IMG/VR virus record: IMGVR_UViG_3300029319_000425
Coordinates: 1-26,237 of that record
Strand: one strand, 5' to 3'
Source of the DNA: a virus
DNA length: 26,237 bases
Shown: positions 6,573 to 14,855 of the stretch, in pieces
Layout: each line of letters begins with the position of its first letter
How positions within the stretch are numbered: the stretch's first letter is position 1
Notes under the pieces: model-generated
Seen by the model: the letters and a program-made list of their open reading frames with translations, nothing else
The model's database searches: none
Told to the model about the DNA's origin: nothing
Program-made: the position numbers and the translations under genes

Positions 6573-6794
6573 CTACTTACGAAATAAACCCACCAACACC
6601 AATAAGGCGACGAGTCCAGCGAAACCAGATTCGCCAAACTTATTTATGATTGATGTCAGGTTACCAATAACGTTGACGCCAAAGATACCACTTCCAAAGA
6701 TTACTTCAGAAACAGCACCTATTGCTACAAAGGACATGAGTAGATGAGCTAAATCATCAACATATCCTTTTACCATTGTTATTATTTCCTTCAT
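6573..6794 (-). CDS. Small two-helix membrane protein, solitary minus-strand gene
   Basis: 73 aa, the only gene in the window on the minus strand that I accept. GGAGG (6805-6801 on the minus strand) lies 6 nt from the ATG, the strongest ribosome binding site seen here. Two hydrophobic helices are visible (about 13-35, LAHLLMSFVAIGAVSEVIF, and about 56-71, GFAGLVALLVLVGLF), joined by a Gly/Asn-rich link, with a basic end (RK). The leader carries a hairpin and TATAAATA boxes, and two hairpins follow the stop, so it is a self-contained transcription unit. I do not recognise the family. Possible roles are a holin or antiholin, a superinfection-exclusion peptide, or a small virion or membrane protein made in large amounts. 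Confidence 0.82.
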   Translation of the reverse strand: MKEIITMVKGYVDDLAHLLMSFVAIGAVSEVIFGSGIFGVNVIGNLTSIINKFGESGFAGLVALLVLVGLFRK

Positions 6795-6819
6795 GGTTAT
6801 CCTCCGTTAGTTAGAAATA

Positions 6820-6840
6820 TGAGAGTAAAAAATACCCTCA
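6820..6840 (-). promoter_or_regulatory. 5' leader hairpin of the minus-strand gene
   Basis: TGAGAGTA (6820-6827) and TACCCTCA (6833-6840) form an 8-bp stem (one G-U) with a five-base loop. On the minus strand it falls between the TATAAATA boxes and the ribosome binding site, so it would cap the 5' end of the mRNA and could protect it from decay. Confidence 0.55.
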
Positions 6841-6848
6841 TTAATAAT

Positions 6849-6920
6849 TATTTATAATAGGAATAATAAATTTTGATATATATTTATATATTATCATTTT
6901 TGGGTTGTAAACTATTTATA
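6849..6920. promoter_or_regulatory. Three TATTTATA boxes at exact 32-bp spacing (late promoter candidates)
   Basis: TATTTATA occurs at 6849-6856, 6881-6888 and 6913-6920, start to start 32 bp each time. The complement is TATAAATA, the consensus box of T4-type late promoters, pointing at the minus-strand gene (55, 87 and 119 nt before its start). The box at 6913 also lies 24 bp before the rightward gene at 6944, so orientation is not certain. A gp55-like sigma factor is encoded nearby. Apart from the boxes, the stretch 6795-6943 is AT-rich and contains no gene that I can see. Confidence 0.6.
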
Positions 6921-6943
6921 TATGACTAACGTTTAGGTAAATC

Positions 6944-7339
6944 ATGAGTATAGACTACGAAATTTTCGAGGGGAAATCTTTATCATCTCTCTTCGAGGAT
7001 ATTTACAAAAATACAGAATATAACAGAAAACAACTTGATGTATTGACAAAAGAGTTAGTTCAATTCATCAAAGATGGTGACACTGCCGTACAAATAGTTC
7101 CGATGATAAAAGAGTATCTTGAAATCAATGTAAAAAATGATGACCAACTTGTAAAGATGGCTGGTATAGTACAAAGGTTGATATCTGCCGAAAGTAAAGC
7201 TGGTTCTGAAGATGAGTATGGTTTATCAGAGGAAGAAAAAACACAATTACTCTCTGGTATAGAAGATACCATTAAAGATATTCAAATAGAATCAGATAAT
7301 ATACACAATAAAATTGAAAAGAGTACAAAGGTAAATTAG
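6944..7339 (+). CDS. Conserved helical phage protein, probably baseplate-associated
   Basis: 131 aa, acidic and almost wholly helical, with an N-terminal SLSSLFEDIYKNTEYNRKQL segment and a C-terminal coiled-coil-like stretch (TQLLSGIEDTIKDIQIESDN). It has no membrane helix or signal. It is the first gene of the rightward structural block, and its TAG is directly followed by the ATG of the gp5-like hub gene, so it may be a chaperone or small hub component of the baseplate. I do not recognise a family; the function is inferred only from position. Confidence 0.65.
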   Translation: MSIDYEIFEGKSLSSLFEDIYKNTEYNRKQLDVLTKELVQFIKDGDTAVQIVPMIKEYLEINVKNDDQLVKMAGIVQRLISAESKAGSEDEYGLSEEEKTQLLSGIEDTIKDIQIESDNIHNKIEKSTKVN

Positions 7340-8605
7340 ATGAGTAGGAGAGTGAAGAGAAATGTAGATGTTAACACATCGATACCTTTAGATCGTTTAG
7401 CTACACCAACTCAAATTAGTTCTTATATAAAAAGGATTGTAAATGCCTCTCAATATGATTTTTATGAAACTGAGGCTCTCGAAGTTGAAAGTGTTATCTT
7501 AAATGAAACTCTAAATCACGGAGCTGTGTTGGGGACTTTCATAGATAATCCTGACCAAGAAATAATGGGTGGTATAGTTTTACCATTAATGGCCAATATA
7601 ACAAATATACCATTAGTTGGAGAGCACGTTGTCGTGGTGGAGTACAACGAACAACATTATTATACAAGTATAATCAATAGAAAAAATAACGTAAATGAAA
7701 ATTCTATACCTGGTGTTTCGACTGGTTATGTACAAAATACTAAATACGGTGAGACTTTTAAAAGACAAGACATCAGAAAAGTAAAAGTAAATGAAGGTGA
7801 TATAGTTTATGAGGGTAGGTTTGGTAACACGATAAAATTTGGTTCTAATGTGAAAAACCAATCACCCAATATTAGAATACGAGCTGGTCAACAAGAACCA
7901 CCAGAGGATTTTGGAGCTGTCGTAGAAGAAAATATTAACGAAGATAAAAGTTCTATATATTTATCTACAGATGAGACTATAGAACTTGATGGTTTAGGAG
8001 CTAGAAATAAGTTCCCAGCCGAGTCTGTAAAAGGAAATAGTATCGTGATGAATTCAGACAAAATATTCTTAAATAGTAAAAATGGAAATTTTAATGTGAG
8101 AGCTTCTGAAAATCTAATTTTACAAGGTGATGAAATTTTTATACATGCTAAAAGTGGTAATACCATTAAGATGGGTGATCCGAGGTCACAATTCATACCA
8201 ACATTAAATAGTGATGTCATAAATAAATTAATGAAAGACATAATGTTGACTCTAAAAGATGGTTTTGGAGCTATAGGTAAGGCAACTAATCCAGCCACTC
8301 TCGTGATAGCCGCTAAAGATATAGCTACAATTGTTGCTAAACGAGTACCAAATATAATAGATGTAGTGACCAATGAAAAATATTTAAATAAACAAATAAT
8401 GATAGCCAATCCAAATTTCAAAATACCAGAATTTTCAACTGGTAGTGGTAAAAAGAAAAAGAAAACATTACAGAGTAGTGCTGAGGATAGTGGAGCTGGT
8501 TTATCAACCAAAACATCAGACGGTAAATTCGACGCTGATAATATAGAAAGACCATCAAAAAGAGATGAAAGTGGTGAACGTAATGTTGGGCCAAGAAGAT
8601 ATTAA
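7340..8605 (+). CDS. Baseplate hub protein, gp5-like OB-fold, no lysozyme domain
   Basis: 421 aa. An N-terminal OB-fold region (about 70-118) reads IMGGIVLPLMANITNIPLVGEH and continues into VVVVEYNEQHYYTSIINR, the pattern of the gp5/VgrG-type hub OB domain. A second beta-rich part has YEGRFGNTIKFGS (about 154-166) and strands such as IYLSTDETIEL, IFLNSKNGNFNVRASENL and IFIHAKSGNTIKMG, resembling the short beta-repeats leading into a spike. The C-terminal 70 residues are low-complexity and basic or polar (GKKKKKTLQS). T4 gp5 carries a lysozyme domain; none is seen here. It lies between a small helical gene and the gp25/gp6-like genes, so it is probably the central hub or spike below the tail tube. 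Confidence 0.75.
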   Translation: MSRRVKRNVDVNTSIPLDRLATPTQISSYIKRIVNASQYDFYETEALEVESVILNETLNHGAVLGTFIDNPDQEIMGGIVLPLMANITNIPLVGEHVVVVEYNEQHYYTSIINRKNNVNENSIPGVSTGYVQNTKYGETFKRQDIRKVKVNEGDIVYEGRFGNTIKFGSNVKNQSPNIRIRAGQQEPPEDFGAVVEENINEDKSSIYLSTDETIELDGLGARNKFPAESVKGNSIVMNSDKIFLNSKNGNFNVRASENLILQGDEIFIHAKSGNTIKMGDPRSQFIPTLNSDVINKLMKDIMLTLKDGFGAIGKATNPATLVIAAKDIATIVAKRVPNIIDVVTNEKYLNKQIMIANPNFKIPEFSTGSGKKKKKTLQSSAEDSGAGLSTKTSDGKFDADNIERPSKRDESGERNVGPRRY

Positions 8606-8619
8606 AAATAGGAGTAATC

Positions 8620-9063
8620 ATGAATAAAAAACAGTTTATGAAAATAATAACAGAAGTAGTACGTAAGGAAGTCAAAAAAGAAGTACAAAAGATATTTATA
8701 AAAGAAGAAACTTCTAACCGATTATCTGATATTGTTCCTGAGGTTTCAGAACCTAAAGAAACAGTTCAATACACTAAAAACAAAAGTCTCAATGATGTTC
8801 TTAATGAAACAGTTGGACTTTCTAAATCCGATAGACAAGAAGGTGAATATCCGACTTTAGGTGGTGGGGCTTTCGATTCCTCAAGAATGTCTGAATTAAT
8901 GGGATATGGGAAACCAGAGGAAGCTAAACGAGATATGGTTGCTGTCGATAGTTTACAAAAAGCTGGTGTGAGGGTTGACCAAGTACCAGAACACCTTACA
9001 AAGGCTCTAACAAGAGATTATAGTAGTTTAATGAAAGCCATAGATAAGAAAAAGGGGAAATAA
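8620..9063 (+). CDS. Conserved phage structural-block protein, unknown
   Basis: 147 aa with a good ribosome binding site (AGGAG). The N-terminus is a charged helix (RKEVKKEVQKIFIKEE); the middle is disordered and contains GEYPTLGGGAFDSSRMSEL; the end is basic. It is too small and polar for a tail-tube protein. Position between the hub gene and the gp25-like gene suggests a baseplate accessory or a hub-spike connector. I do not recognise it. Confidence 0.65.
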   Translation: MNKKQFMKIITEVVRKEVKKEVQKIFIKEETSNRLSDIVPEVSEPKETVQYTKNKSLNDVLNETVGLSKSDRQEGEYPTLGGGAFDSSRMSELMGYGKPEEAKRDMVAVDSLQKAGVRVDQVPEHLTKALTRDYSSLMKAIDKKKGK

Positions 9064-9066
9064 AAA

Positions 9067-9495
9067 ATGGCTGAAAGTGCAAGAGAGATAGATTTAAATC
9101 CAAGAACTTATGTGGGGTTATCTTTTCCATTGAGAAGTGACAATAACAATGATTTTGCTCTTACAAAAAATTCATTGGAACAATCTAGACATAATTTAAA
9201 AAATTTATTATTGACTCATGTTGGTGAGCGAGTAGGTCAACCTGAATTCGGTAGTAACCTACGAGCTCTTTGTTTTGAGCCAAATGATAATAATCTACCT
9301 GAAAAAATAGAGGAAGATGTCAGAATGTCAGTAGAGAAATGGTTACCCTATATTGACATACAAACCGTAGACACGTTGACCGATGAGGCTGAACAAAATA
9401 AGGTGTTTGTAAAAATAACTTATACTACTACTTTGAATCCTGAAACTTTAAATTCAATTACACTAGACTCAAGCTATACAGCCACAACTTATTAA
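9067..9495 (+). CDS. 25: Baseplate wedge subunit, gp25/gpW-like
   Basis: 142 aa, the usual length for gp25-family proteins (T4 gp25 132 aa; P2 gpW similar). It has SLEQSRHNLKNLLLTHVGER and then VGQPEFGSNLRALCFEP, the family core 'l..ll.t..GeR...peFGs.l...lFe'. A C-terminal beta-strand pair follows (VFVKITYTTTLNPETLNS). Gp25 sits at the inner baseplate and nucleates sheath assembly; it is closely associated with gp6. The gp6-like gene follows immediately, the order found in T4 and P2 (W-J). Confidence 0.92.
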   Translation: MAESAREIDLNPRTYVGLSFPLRSDNNNDFALTKNSLEQSRHNLKNLLLTHVGERVGQPEFGSNLRALCFEPNDNNLPEKIEEDVRMSVEKWLPYIDIQTVDTLTDEAEQNKVFVKITYTTTLNPETLNSITLDSSYTATTY

Positions 9496-9507
9496 TAGGA
9501 AAATACA

Positions 9508-11496
9508 ATGGCCCGTACAACAGTAAAAAAGAATGTAGTAAAAACAGTAAATTATCTGAACAAAGATTTTAATGATTTCAGAAATAATTTAATCGAGTTT
9601 GCTAAACAATATTTTCCAAATACTTATAATGATTTTAATGAAGCTTCACCTGGTATGATGTTTATTGAAATGGCTGCTTACGTTGGTGATGTTCTATCTT
9701 ATTATATAGATTCCCAATTTAAAGAATCACTATTAGCCTATGCTGAAGAGAAAAGAAATGTGTATAACATAGCTCAGTCATTTGGATATACTCCAAGAGT
9801 AACTTCCGCAGCTGATGTAGTTTTGGATGTATTTCAAACAGTACCGGCTTTGAATGATAGTGCAGATTTGAGATATGGTTTGACAATCAAAGCGGGAAGT
9901 ACTATTGTGGCAACTAGTAATGGAACTACTTTTCGTACTTTAGAGGATGTTAATTTTAAATCAGAGGACATTTCAAATAAAATGGAAGTGTCAATTTTTG
10001 AAACTGATAGTGGAGTCCCTACGAAATTTTTATTAAAAAAACAAGTAAAAGCACAAAGTGGAGCTATAGTCACAGAGTATTTTGATTTTGGTTCACCAGA
10101 GAAATATTCACAATTAAAATTATCAAATGAAGATGTAATTGAAATTATATCTTGTACAGATAGTGATGGTAATTTGTGGTATGAGGTCGATTCATTAGCT
10201 AGGGACACAGTATTTGATGAAATGGAAAATAATACTACAAACGATCCTATATCAGCAATTGATGGTGAAACAGCTCCATATATTTTAAAATTGAAGAAAA
10301 CAGCTCGTAGATTCACAACCTTTATTGACGAGAATGATAAGGTAGTTCTGAGATTTGGAGCTGGTGTATCTGATAATCCTGATGAAGAGGTGATACCAAA
10401 CCCAACTAGTGTTGGTTCAAGTCTACCTGGAAGTCCTAGTTATTTAACAACAGCTTTCGATCCTAGTAATTTTCTTAAAACAAGAACATTCGGATTAGCG
10501 CCCGCCAACACAACACTCAGTATAAAATATGCTTTTGGTGGTGGTCTTGATGACAACGTACAATCTGAAACAATTACTGATGTATCAAGTATTACTTTTG
10601 AAATCAATGACAGTTTATTATCACCCACACTAGTACAGAGTGCTAAAGATTCAGTTGCCTTCACTAATCCAGAACCAGCAAAGGGTGGTTCTGCTGGACA
10701 AACAGTCAGAGAGGTTCGAGAGAGTGCATTGGCTCACTTTCAAGCTCAACAACGTAATGTCACCAAAGAAGATTATATTGTGAGAGCATATTCTTTACCT
10801 GCCAAGTTCGGAAGTATAGCTAAAGTTCATTTTGTTCAAGATGACCAATTAAATAAATCCGAGGATGTAGCTGATTTAGAAAGGGAAATTACAGAAGAGG
10901 ATATTGGCACTACAGTAGGTGAATTACAAGCAGGTAGAATACCCAATCCTTTAGCTATGAATATGTACAGTCTAGGATACAATTCTAATAAAAAATTAAC
11001 AACATTAAGTGATACTGTTAAAAATAATCTCAAAACCTATTTGTCACAATACAGAATGGTAACTGATGCTATAAATATAAAGGATGCTTATATTATTAAC
11101 ATAGCTATAAATTTTGGAATATTAACAAAAGTTGGATTTAACAAACAAGATGTTCTGTTGAGATGTGTTGAAACGGTAAAAGATTTTTTTGATATTGACA
11201 GATGGCAAATAGGACAACCCATTACACTATCAGATATAGCTTATGAAATATCTTTAGTCGATGGCGTAGCTACAGTTGTCCCACCATCAAACAGTAATCC
11301 AAATAATTTACCCATTGTGGTTGAAAATAAATACAGCATAGCAGAAGGTTACTCAGGTAATTTTTATGACATTACCTCGGCTCTTAAAGAGGGTGTGTTA
11401 TATCCATCATTAGATCCAAGTATCTTTGAAATTAGATATCCCAATACAGATATTAAAGGAAAAGTACTTGGTGATAATCTAGGTGTAGGGAGTTAA
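9508..11496 (+). CDS. 6: Baseplate wedge protein, gp6/gpJ-like
   Basis: 662 aa, close to T4 gp6 (660 aa). The N-terminus has NYLNKDFNDFRNNLIEFAKQ and FNEASPGMMFIEMAAYVGDV, the start motif of phage gp6/J proteins ('d.n.f..aspg..liellAyvgd.lsyyid'). The middle beta-region contains FGAGVSDNPDEEVIPNP, and the C-terminal half has VREVRESALAHFQAQQRNVT and KEDYIVRAYSLPAKFGSIAK, typical of the J-type core. The end (IFEIRYPNTDIKGKV) is beta. Gp6 dimers form the inner ring joining the wedges and interact with gp25 and gp7. It is complete, with no frameshift. A TATAAATA at 11070-11077 is inside this gene and is probably chance. Confidence 0.92.
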   Translation: MARTTVKKNVVKTVNYLNKDFNDFRNNLIEFAKQYFPNTYNDFNEASPGMMFIEMAAYVGDVLSYYIDSQFKESLLAYAEEKRNVYNIAQSFGYTPRVTSAADVVLDVFQTVPALNDSADLRYGLTIKAGSTIVATSNGTTFRTLEDVNFKSEDISNKMEVSIFETDSGVPTKFLLKKQVKAQSGAIVTEYFDFGSPEKYSQLKLSNEDVIEIISCTDSDGNLWYEVDSLARDTVFDEMENNTTNDPISAIDGETAPYILKLKKTARRFTTFIDENDKVVLRFGAGVSDNPDEEVIPNPTSVGSSLPGSPSYLTTAFDPSNFLKTRTFGLAPANTTLSIKYAFGGGLDDNVQSETITDVSSITFEINDSLLSPTLVQSAKDSVAFTNPEPAKGGSAGQTVREVRESALAHFQAQQRNVTKEDYIVRAYSLPAKFGSIAKVHFVQDDQLNKSEDVADLEREITEEDIGTTVGELQAGRIPNPLAMNMYSLGYNSNKKLTTLSDTVKNNLKTYLSQYRMVTDAINIKDAYIINIAINFGILTKVGFNKQDVLLRCVETVKDFFDIDRWQIGQPITLSDIAYEISLVDGVATVVPPSNSNPNNLPIVVENKYSIAEGYSGNFYDITSALKEGVLYPSLDPSIFEIRYPNTDIKGKVLGDNLGVGS

Positions 11497-11499
11497 TAA

Positions 11500-12648
11500 A
11501 TGCATATTTTTACATTTGCCGAAAAAGACACGACACTATATGAAGTTAGTGGTAGTATGAATTCTGGTCTAGATGAAATTCTTGAAATCAGAAAAGACAT
11601 TAGTGATACTGGTGATTCTATAAATGTTTCTCGTATATTGATAAAATTTGATTTGGGTGAGATATCCCAATCTATTCATAATAATATTATTACCAATCCT
11701 AGATTTTTCTTAAATTTATACGATGCCAAACCTACAGCTTTAGCCACGACACAAAGTTTATATGCTTATCCTGTTAGTCAGTCATGGACAATGGGTGGTG
11801 GTCGTTCATACGATAATCCAATTGATGATGAGGGTTGTAGTTGGTTTTACACAGATGGTGAAATAGCTGGAACTCTATGGGGTATAACATCTGGCTCATC
11901 AAACGACCTAACAGGTTCTTCAACACAAATAAGTTCCTCAGGTGGTTCTTGGGTTACTGGAAGTGGATATGAGGGTAAATTAGATTTTGACCATAAAACT
12001 ACTGATTTTAGAATGGATGTTACCGATATTGTAAATAAATGGTTAGATGCTGAAAACATTTTGGAAAATCATGGATTTATGGTTAAGAGAAGTGGTAGTG
12101 TTGGTAACTTTAACACCGGTAGTGAAGAGGGTAACACAGATAAATTAGGTAACTTTTCATTTTTCTCATCAGATACACACACTAAATATCCACCAACTTT
12201 AGAGACTGTTTGGTTTGATTCCAAGTGGGACACAGGATCTTTAGATCCATTAACATCTGCTAACCTTGAGGATATGGTCATTTACATGAAAGGATTAAGA
12301 CCTGAGTATAAAGAGAATTCAAAAGTAAAGTTTAGAGTTGTTGGTAGAGAAAGATATCCAACCAAAACATACTCAACAACACCTGATAATCTAACAGTAA
12401 AATATCTACCGAGTGGTTCATCTTTTTACTCTATAAAAGATGCTGAAACACATGATGTTATTGTTCCATTTAGTACATCATCATTGATAAGTTGTGATAG
12501 TAGTGGTAATTATTTTAATCTAGATTTGGATGGATATCAACCCGAAAGATACTACACACTAGAGTATAGAGTACAAAGTGGTAGTGATACACCAGATGAA
12601 ACAGACCAATTTTTTGATGAGGGATTTACATTCAAGGTTTCCATATAA
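11500..12648 (+). CDS. Structural protein with DNRLRE-like jelly-roll domain
   Basis: 382 aa. The first about 250 residues follow the pattern of the bacterial DNRLRE/CBM96-like domain: ISRILIKFDL-type strands, FFLNLYDAKP, then SWTMGGGRSYDNPIDDEGCS and WFYTDGEIAGTLWG, and FRMDVTDIVNKWLD with MVKRSGS, equivalent to 'DVT.lv..Wl....n.Gf.l'. The C-terminal third is beta-rich (KFRVVGRERYPTKTYSTTPD, TLEYRVQSGSDTPDETDQ). Such domains bind or display carbohydrates on cell surfaces; in a phage baseplate the protein may be a wedge or short-fibre component. It lies 3 bp after gp6 and overlaps the next gene by 1 bp. The family call rests on pattern only. Confidence 0.6.
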   Translation: MHIFTFAEKDTTLYEVSGSMNSGLDEILEIRKDISDTGDSINVSRILIKFDLGEISQSIHNNIITNPRFFLNLYDAKPTALATTQSLYAYPVSQSWTMGGGRSYDNPIDDEGCSWFYTDGEIAGTLWGITSGSSNDLTGSSTQISSSGGSWVTGSGYEGKLDFDHKTTDFRMDVTDIVNKWLDAENILENHGFMVKRSGSVGNFNTGSEEGNTDKLGNFSFFSSDTHTKYPPTLETVWFDSKWDTGSLDPLTSANLEDMVIYMKGLRPEYKENSKVKFRVVGRERYPTKTYSTTPDNLTVKYLPSGSSFYSIKDAETHDVIVPFSTSSLISCDSSGNYFNLDLDGYQPERYYTLEYRVQSGSDTPDETDQFFDEGFTFKVSI

Positions 12649-13379
12649 TGCCGTACACACAAGAAGAATTACAAGATGTCGATTTCTATCGTGAGTTTAT
12701 AGATAAAAATAGAAGTGATTACTTAGAAAGAATAGTAAAGAATGCTTCACCAGAAAATGAGGAATTAAGACCTTTTAGAAGAAGTGATGGTACAATTGTT
12801 TCGTTTGAAAGTATTGACAATGGATTAGATTTAGTTGATGCTAATTTAAATGATAATGTCTATAGTGCTTTCACATCAGCTCTCAACAACGGAGCTGGTA
12901 TTCGTTTATATAATTTTTTAAATGCTGATTTCAATGCATACATGGAGGGGTTATTGGACACACCTGGAGCCGGAGCTGAATCGTTAGGAGAGGCTTACTC
13001 ATCTGGAGAAATACCAGATCAAGCTACTGTGAGTGATGTAAAACAATACATAAGAGAATTGGTCACAAGTAAACCTTATAACAGACGATATCCTGAATAC
13101 ACCAAAGATAACAAATTAGAAAATATCATAGATAGAAGTATTTCAGAATTATCTATTGATGCCTTTGCTGAAACATTACCGTCAAATATTGTAAATGGTG
13201 ATGTGATAGTGATTAATGATCCTGAGGATTCTAGAATATGGTTGGTAGAAAACAATCAAAAAAGAATATTTCCAGATATAAATTCTTTTATTGGAACATC
13301 ATATGGATTTCAACAACAAAAAACTTTAACTTTATCTGAACTTAACTCAATACCAGATGGAGAACCCGTAGAAATATAA
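12648..13379 (+). CDS. Baseplate or tail protein, unknown, with a KR-type C-terminal repeat
   Basis: 243 aa, starting in the stop codon of the preceding gene (TAATG). The first 180 residues are mixed helix and beta without recognisable motifs. The end (about 200-243) reads WLVENNQKRIFPDINSFIG and then TLSELNSIPDGEPVEI, the 'yLvenGkKR.ip....F...g....v..sel..ip.G' unit often found at the end of surface glycosidases and S-layer proteins. It is soluble and has no signal peptide. The next gene again overlaps by 1 bp, so 11500-14854 form a translationally coupled set. The role as a baseplate appendage is inferred from position. Confidence 0.6.
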   Translation: MPYTQEELQDVDFYREFIDKNRSDYLERIVKNASPENEELRPFRRSDGTIVSFESIDNGLDLVDANLNDNVYSAFTSALNNGAGIRLYNFLNADFNAYMEGLLDTPGAGAESLGEAYSSGEIPDQATVSDVKQYIRELVTSKPYNRRYPEYTKDNKLENIIDRSISELSIDAFAETLPSNIVNGDVIVINDPEDSRIWLVENNQKRIFPDINSFIGTSYGFQQQKTLTLSELNSIPDGEPVEI

Positions 13380-14854
13380 TGGCTAGATTAAATGAAAAAG
13401 ATAGAGAACTAACAGCCACTGGACAAACTATAGATTTGTCATCAAATAAGTATGCCTATCTAGGTGGTGAATTTTTAACAAATCCAAATGATTACATAGA
13501 ACTTTTAATTTACGATTTAAATAATAATTTTTTAGAAAGTGCTGTTGTGAATGAAGAAGATTATTTATATGATTCAGACAAAGGTGTGACATTGAAAACG
13601 GGTTCTATACTTAGAAAAATGGGATATGATAGAGGAAAGTTTGTTGTCAAGTATAATTTTTTAAGAAGAGTAGCTGGTTCTTATGAAAATGTTGCCGTTG
13701 ATGCTAACAATCGTGTGGTTGAAGATTATATAGAAGGTGAGACAAGATTAAAAGAATTCAAATATTTCATACACGAGATATCCCCCTCAAGGTCGGAATT
13801 AAGACTTGTACCACAAAATATCAATAATGAACTATACCTGAATGAATTCTATGATATGCAAAGAACTAATAAAAGGATTAACACTGGTAATTCAGTTATT
13901 GGTTTTGAACCAGCAACAGACGGTGATAATTTAGGTACAGATACAGATCCGAGTGTATACACAAGTAAAACAATAAAGGTAAAAAATGTTGATAGTGGGA
14001 CAGATCCCTTGAGTGATGGTTTTTTATTTGATAGAAAAATGGTCAATGCTACACTTACTGTGCCAGGAGCTTTTATCACGGCATACATACCACCACCTGT
14101 GGTTTATCGAGATGGTGACCAACCAACTGGCACTACAGAAACCGAAGCAGACGTACTACAACCAAGTTTTTTTATTGAAAGTCAAGAAGGGGTATATCAT
14201 CAAGGTGGGATGGGTAATGGAGCTCCAGACTTAACACTCACACCATATTTTACTACGTTCAAGTCATTTGATGACGTAGATACAGCATTAGATGGTGAAC
14301 TTGTGAATCCAAGTTTCAATACAAGTAATGGTAGTTCAGGTGTGCTTTATGTTCCTGATAAACCAAAGACACTAAAAAATATATATGGTCTTAATATCAA
14401 TTATTTCAAACATTTATTCTACGAGGTACATAATGATAAAACCGCTACCGTTGTTTTCACCAGTAATAGTGCTTTACCAGATGTTCCAACAAAATACACT
14501 TGGCAAATAACTGGTTGGGATTATGATACTAGTAATGGTAGTTATGGTGAAGGTTATTGGGAATTAGATGGAAATATTGGTGGAACAGAACCAGAACTTG
14601 ACGGTGATTTTTACATTATACCACAAACATCTGCCGGAACAAATTATGCTCATTGTGTAGATGAGTTGGCCTCTCCACATATTGCTGAATTTGAATATGA
14701 TGGTCTAGAAGATACTCCCACAGGTTGTAGTTTGGCTGTCAAGTTTATTGGTGGACATTGTTCATTCGGAATAATGTTAACAATAGAACAAGGCACAGCC
14801 AACACCAAAACCATACACTATCCTGCTTTAATTCGTACCACCTGGAAGGATTAA
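13379..14854 (+). CDS. Large structural protein, probably baseplate or fibre connector
   Basis: 491 aa, all beta-like and acidic. The N-terminal part reads TIDLSSNKYAYLGGEFLTNP, then LIYDLNNNFLESAVV, RKMGYDRGKFVVKYNFLRRV and FKYFIHEISPSRSELRLVP. This 'HEISPSR.E.RL' strand pattern recurs in marine phage tail proteins that I remember only generally. From about residue 200 to 300 the sequence is proline/threonine-rich and loop-like. The last 190 residues (YFKHLFYEVHNDKTATVVF, WQITGWDYDTSNGSYGEGYW) look like a separate beta-domain. There is no coiled coil or signal. The following gene starts 2 bp later. No specific function can be named. Confidence 0.6.
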   Translation: MARLNEKDRELTATGQTIDLSSNKYAYLGGEFLTNPNDYIELLIYDLNNNFLESAVVNEEDYLYDSDKGVTLKTGSILRKMGYDRGKFVVKYNFLRRVAGSYENVAVDANNRVVEDYIEGETRLKEFKYFIHEISPSRSELRLVPQNINNELYLNEFYDMQRTNKRINTGNSVIGFEPATDGDNLGTDTDPSVYTSKTIKVKNVDSGTDPLSDGFLFDRKMVNATLTVPGAFITAYIPPPVVYRDGDQPTGTTETEADVLQPSFFIESQEGVYHQGGMGNGAPDLTLTPYFTTFKSFDDVDTALDGELVNPSFNTSNGSSGVLYVPDKPKTLKNIYGLNINYFKHLFYEVHNDKTATVVFTSNSALPDVPTKYTWQITGWDYDTSNGSYGEGYWELDGNIGGTEPELDGDFYIIPQTSAGTNYAHCVDELASPHIAEFEYDGLEDTPTGCSLAVKFIGGHCSFGIMLTIEQGTANTKTIHYPALIRTTWKD

Positions 14855-14855
14855 T

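Noticed and set aside
7888-8511. Minus-strand ORF of 207 aa
   Set aside because: It lies wholly inside the gp5-like hub gene, has no ribosome binding site and reads as low-complexity shadow sequence.
9834-10316. Minus-strand ORF of 160 aa
   Set aside because: Shadow of the well-supported gp6-like gene; no motifs and no start signals.
11070-11077. TATAAATA on the plus strand
   Set aside because: A perfect late box, but deep inside the gp6-like gene with no start downstream in range; likely chance in AT-rich DNA.
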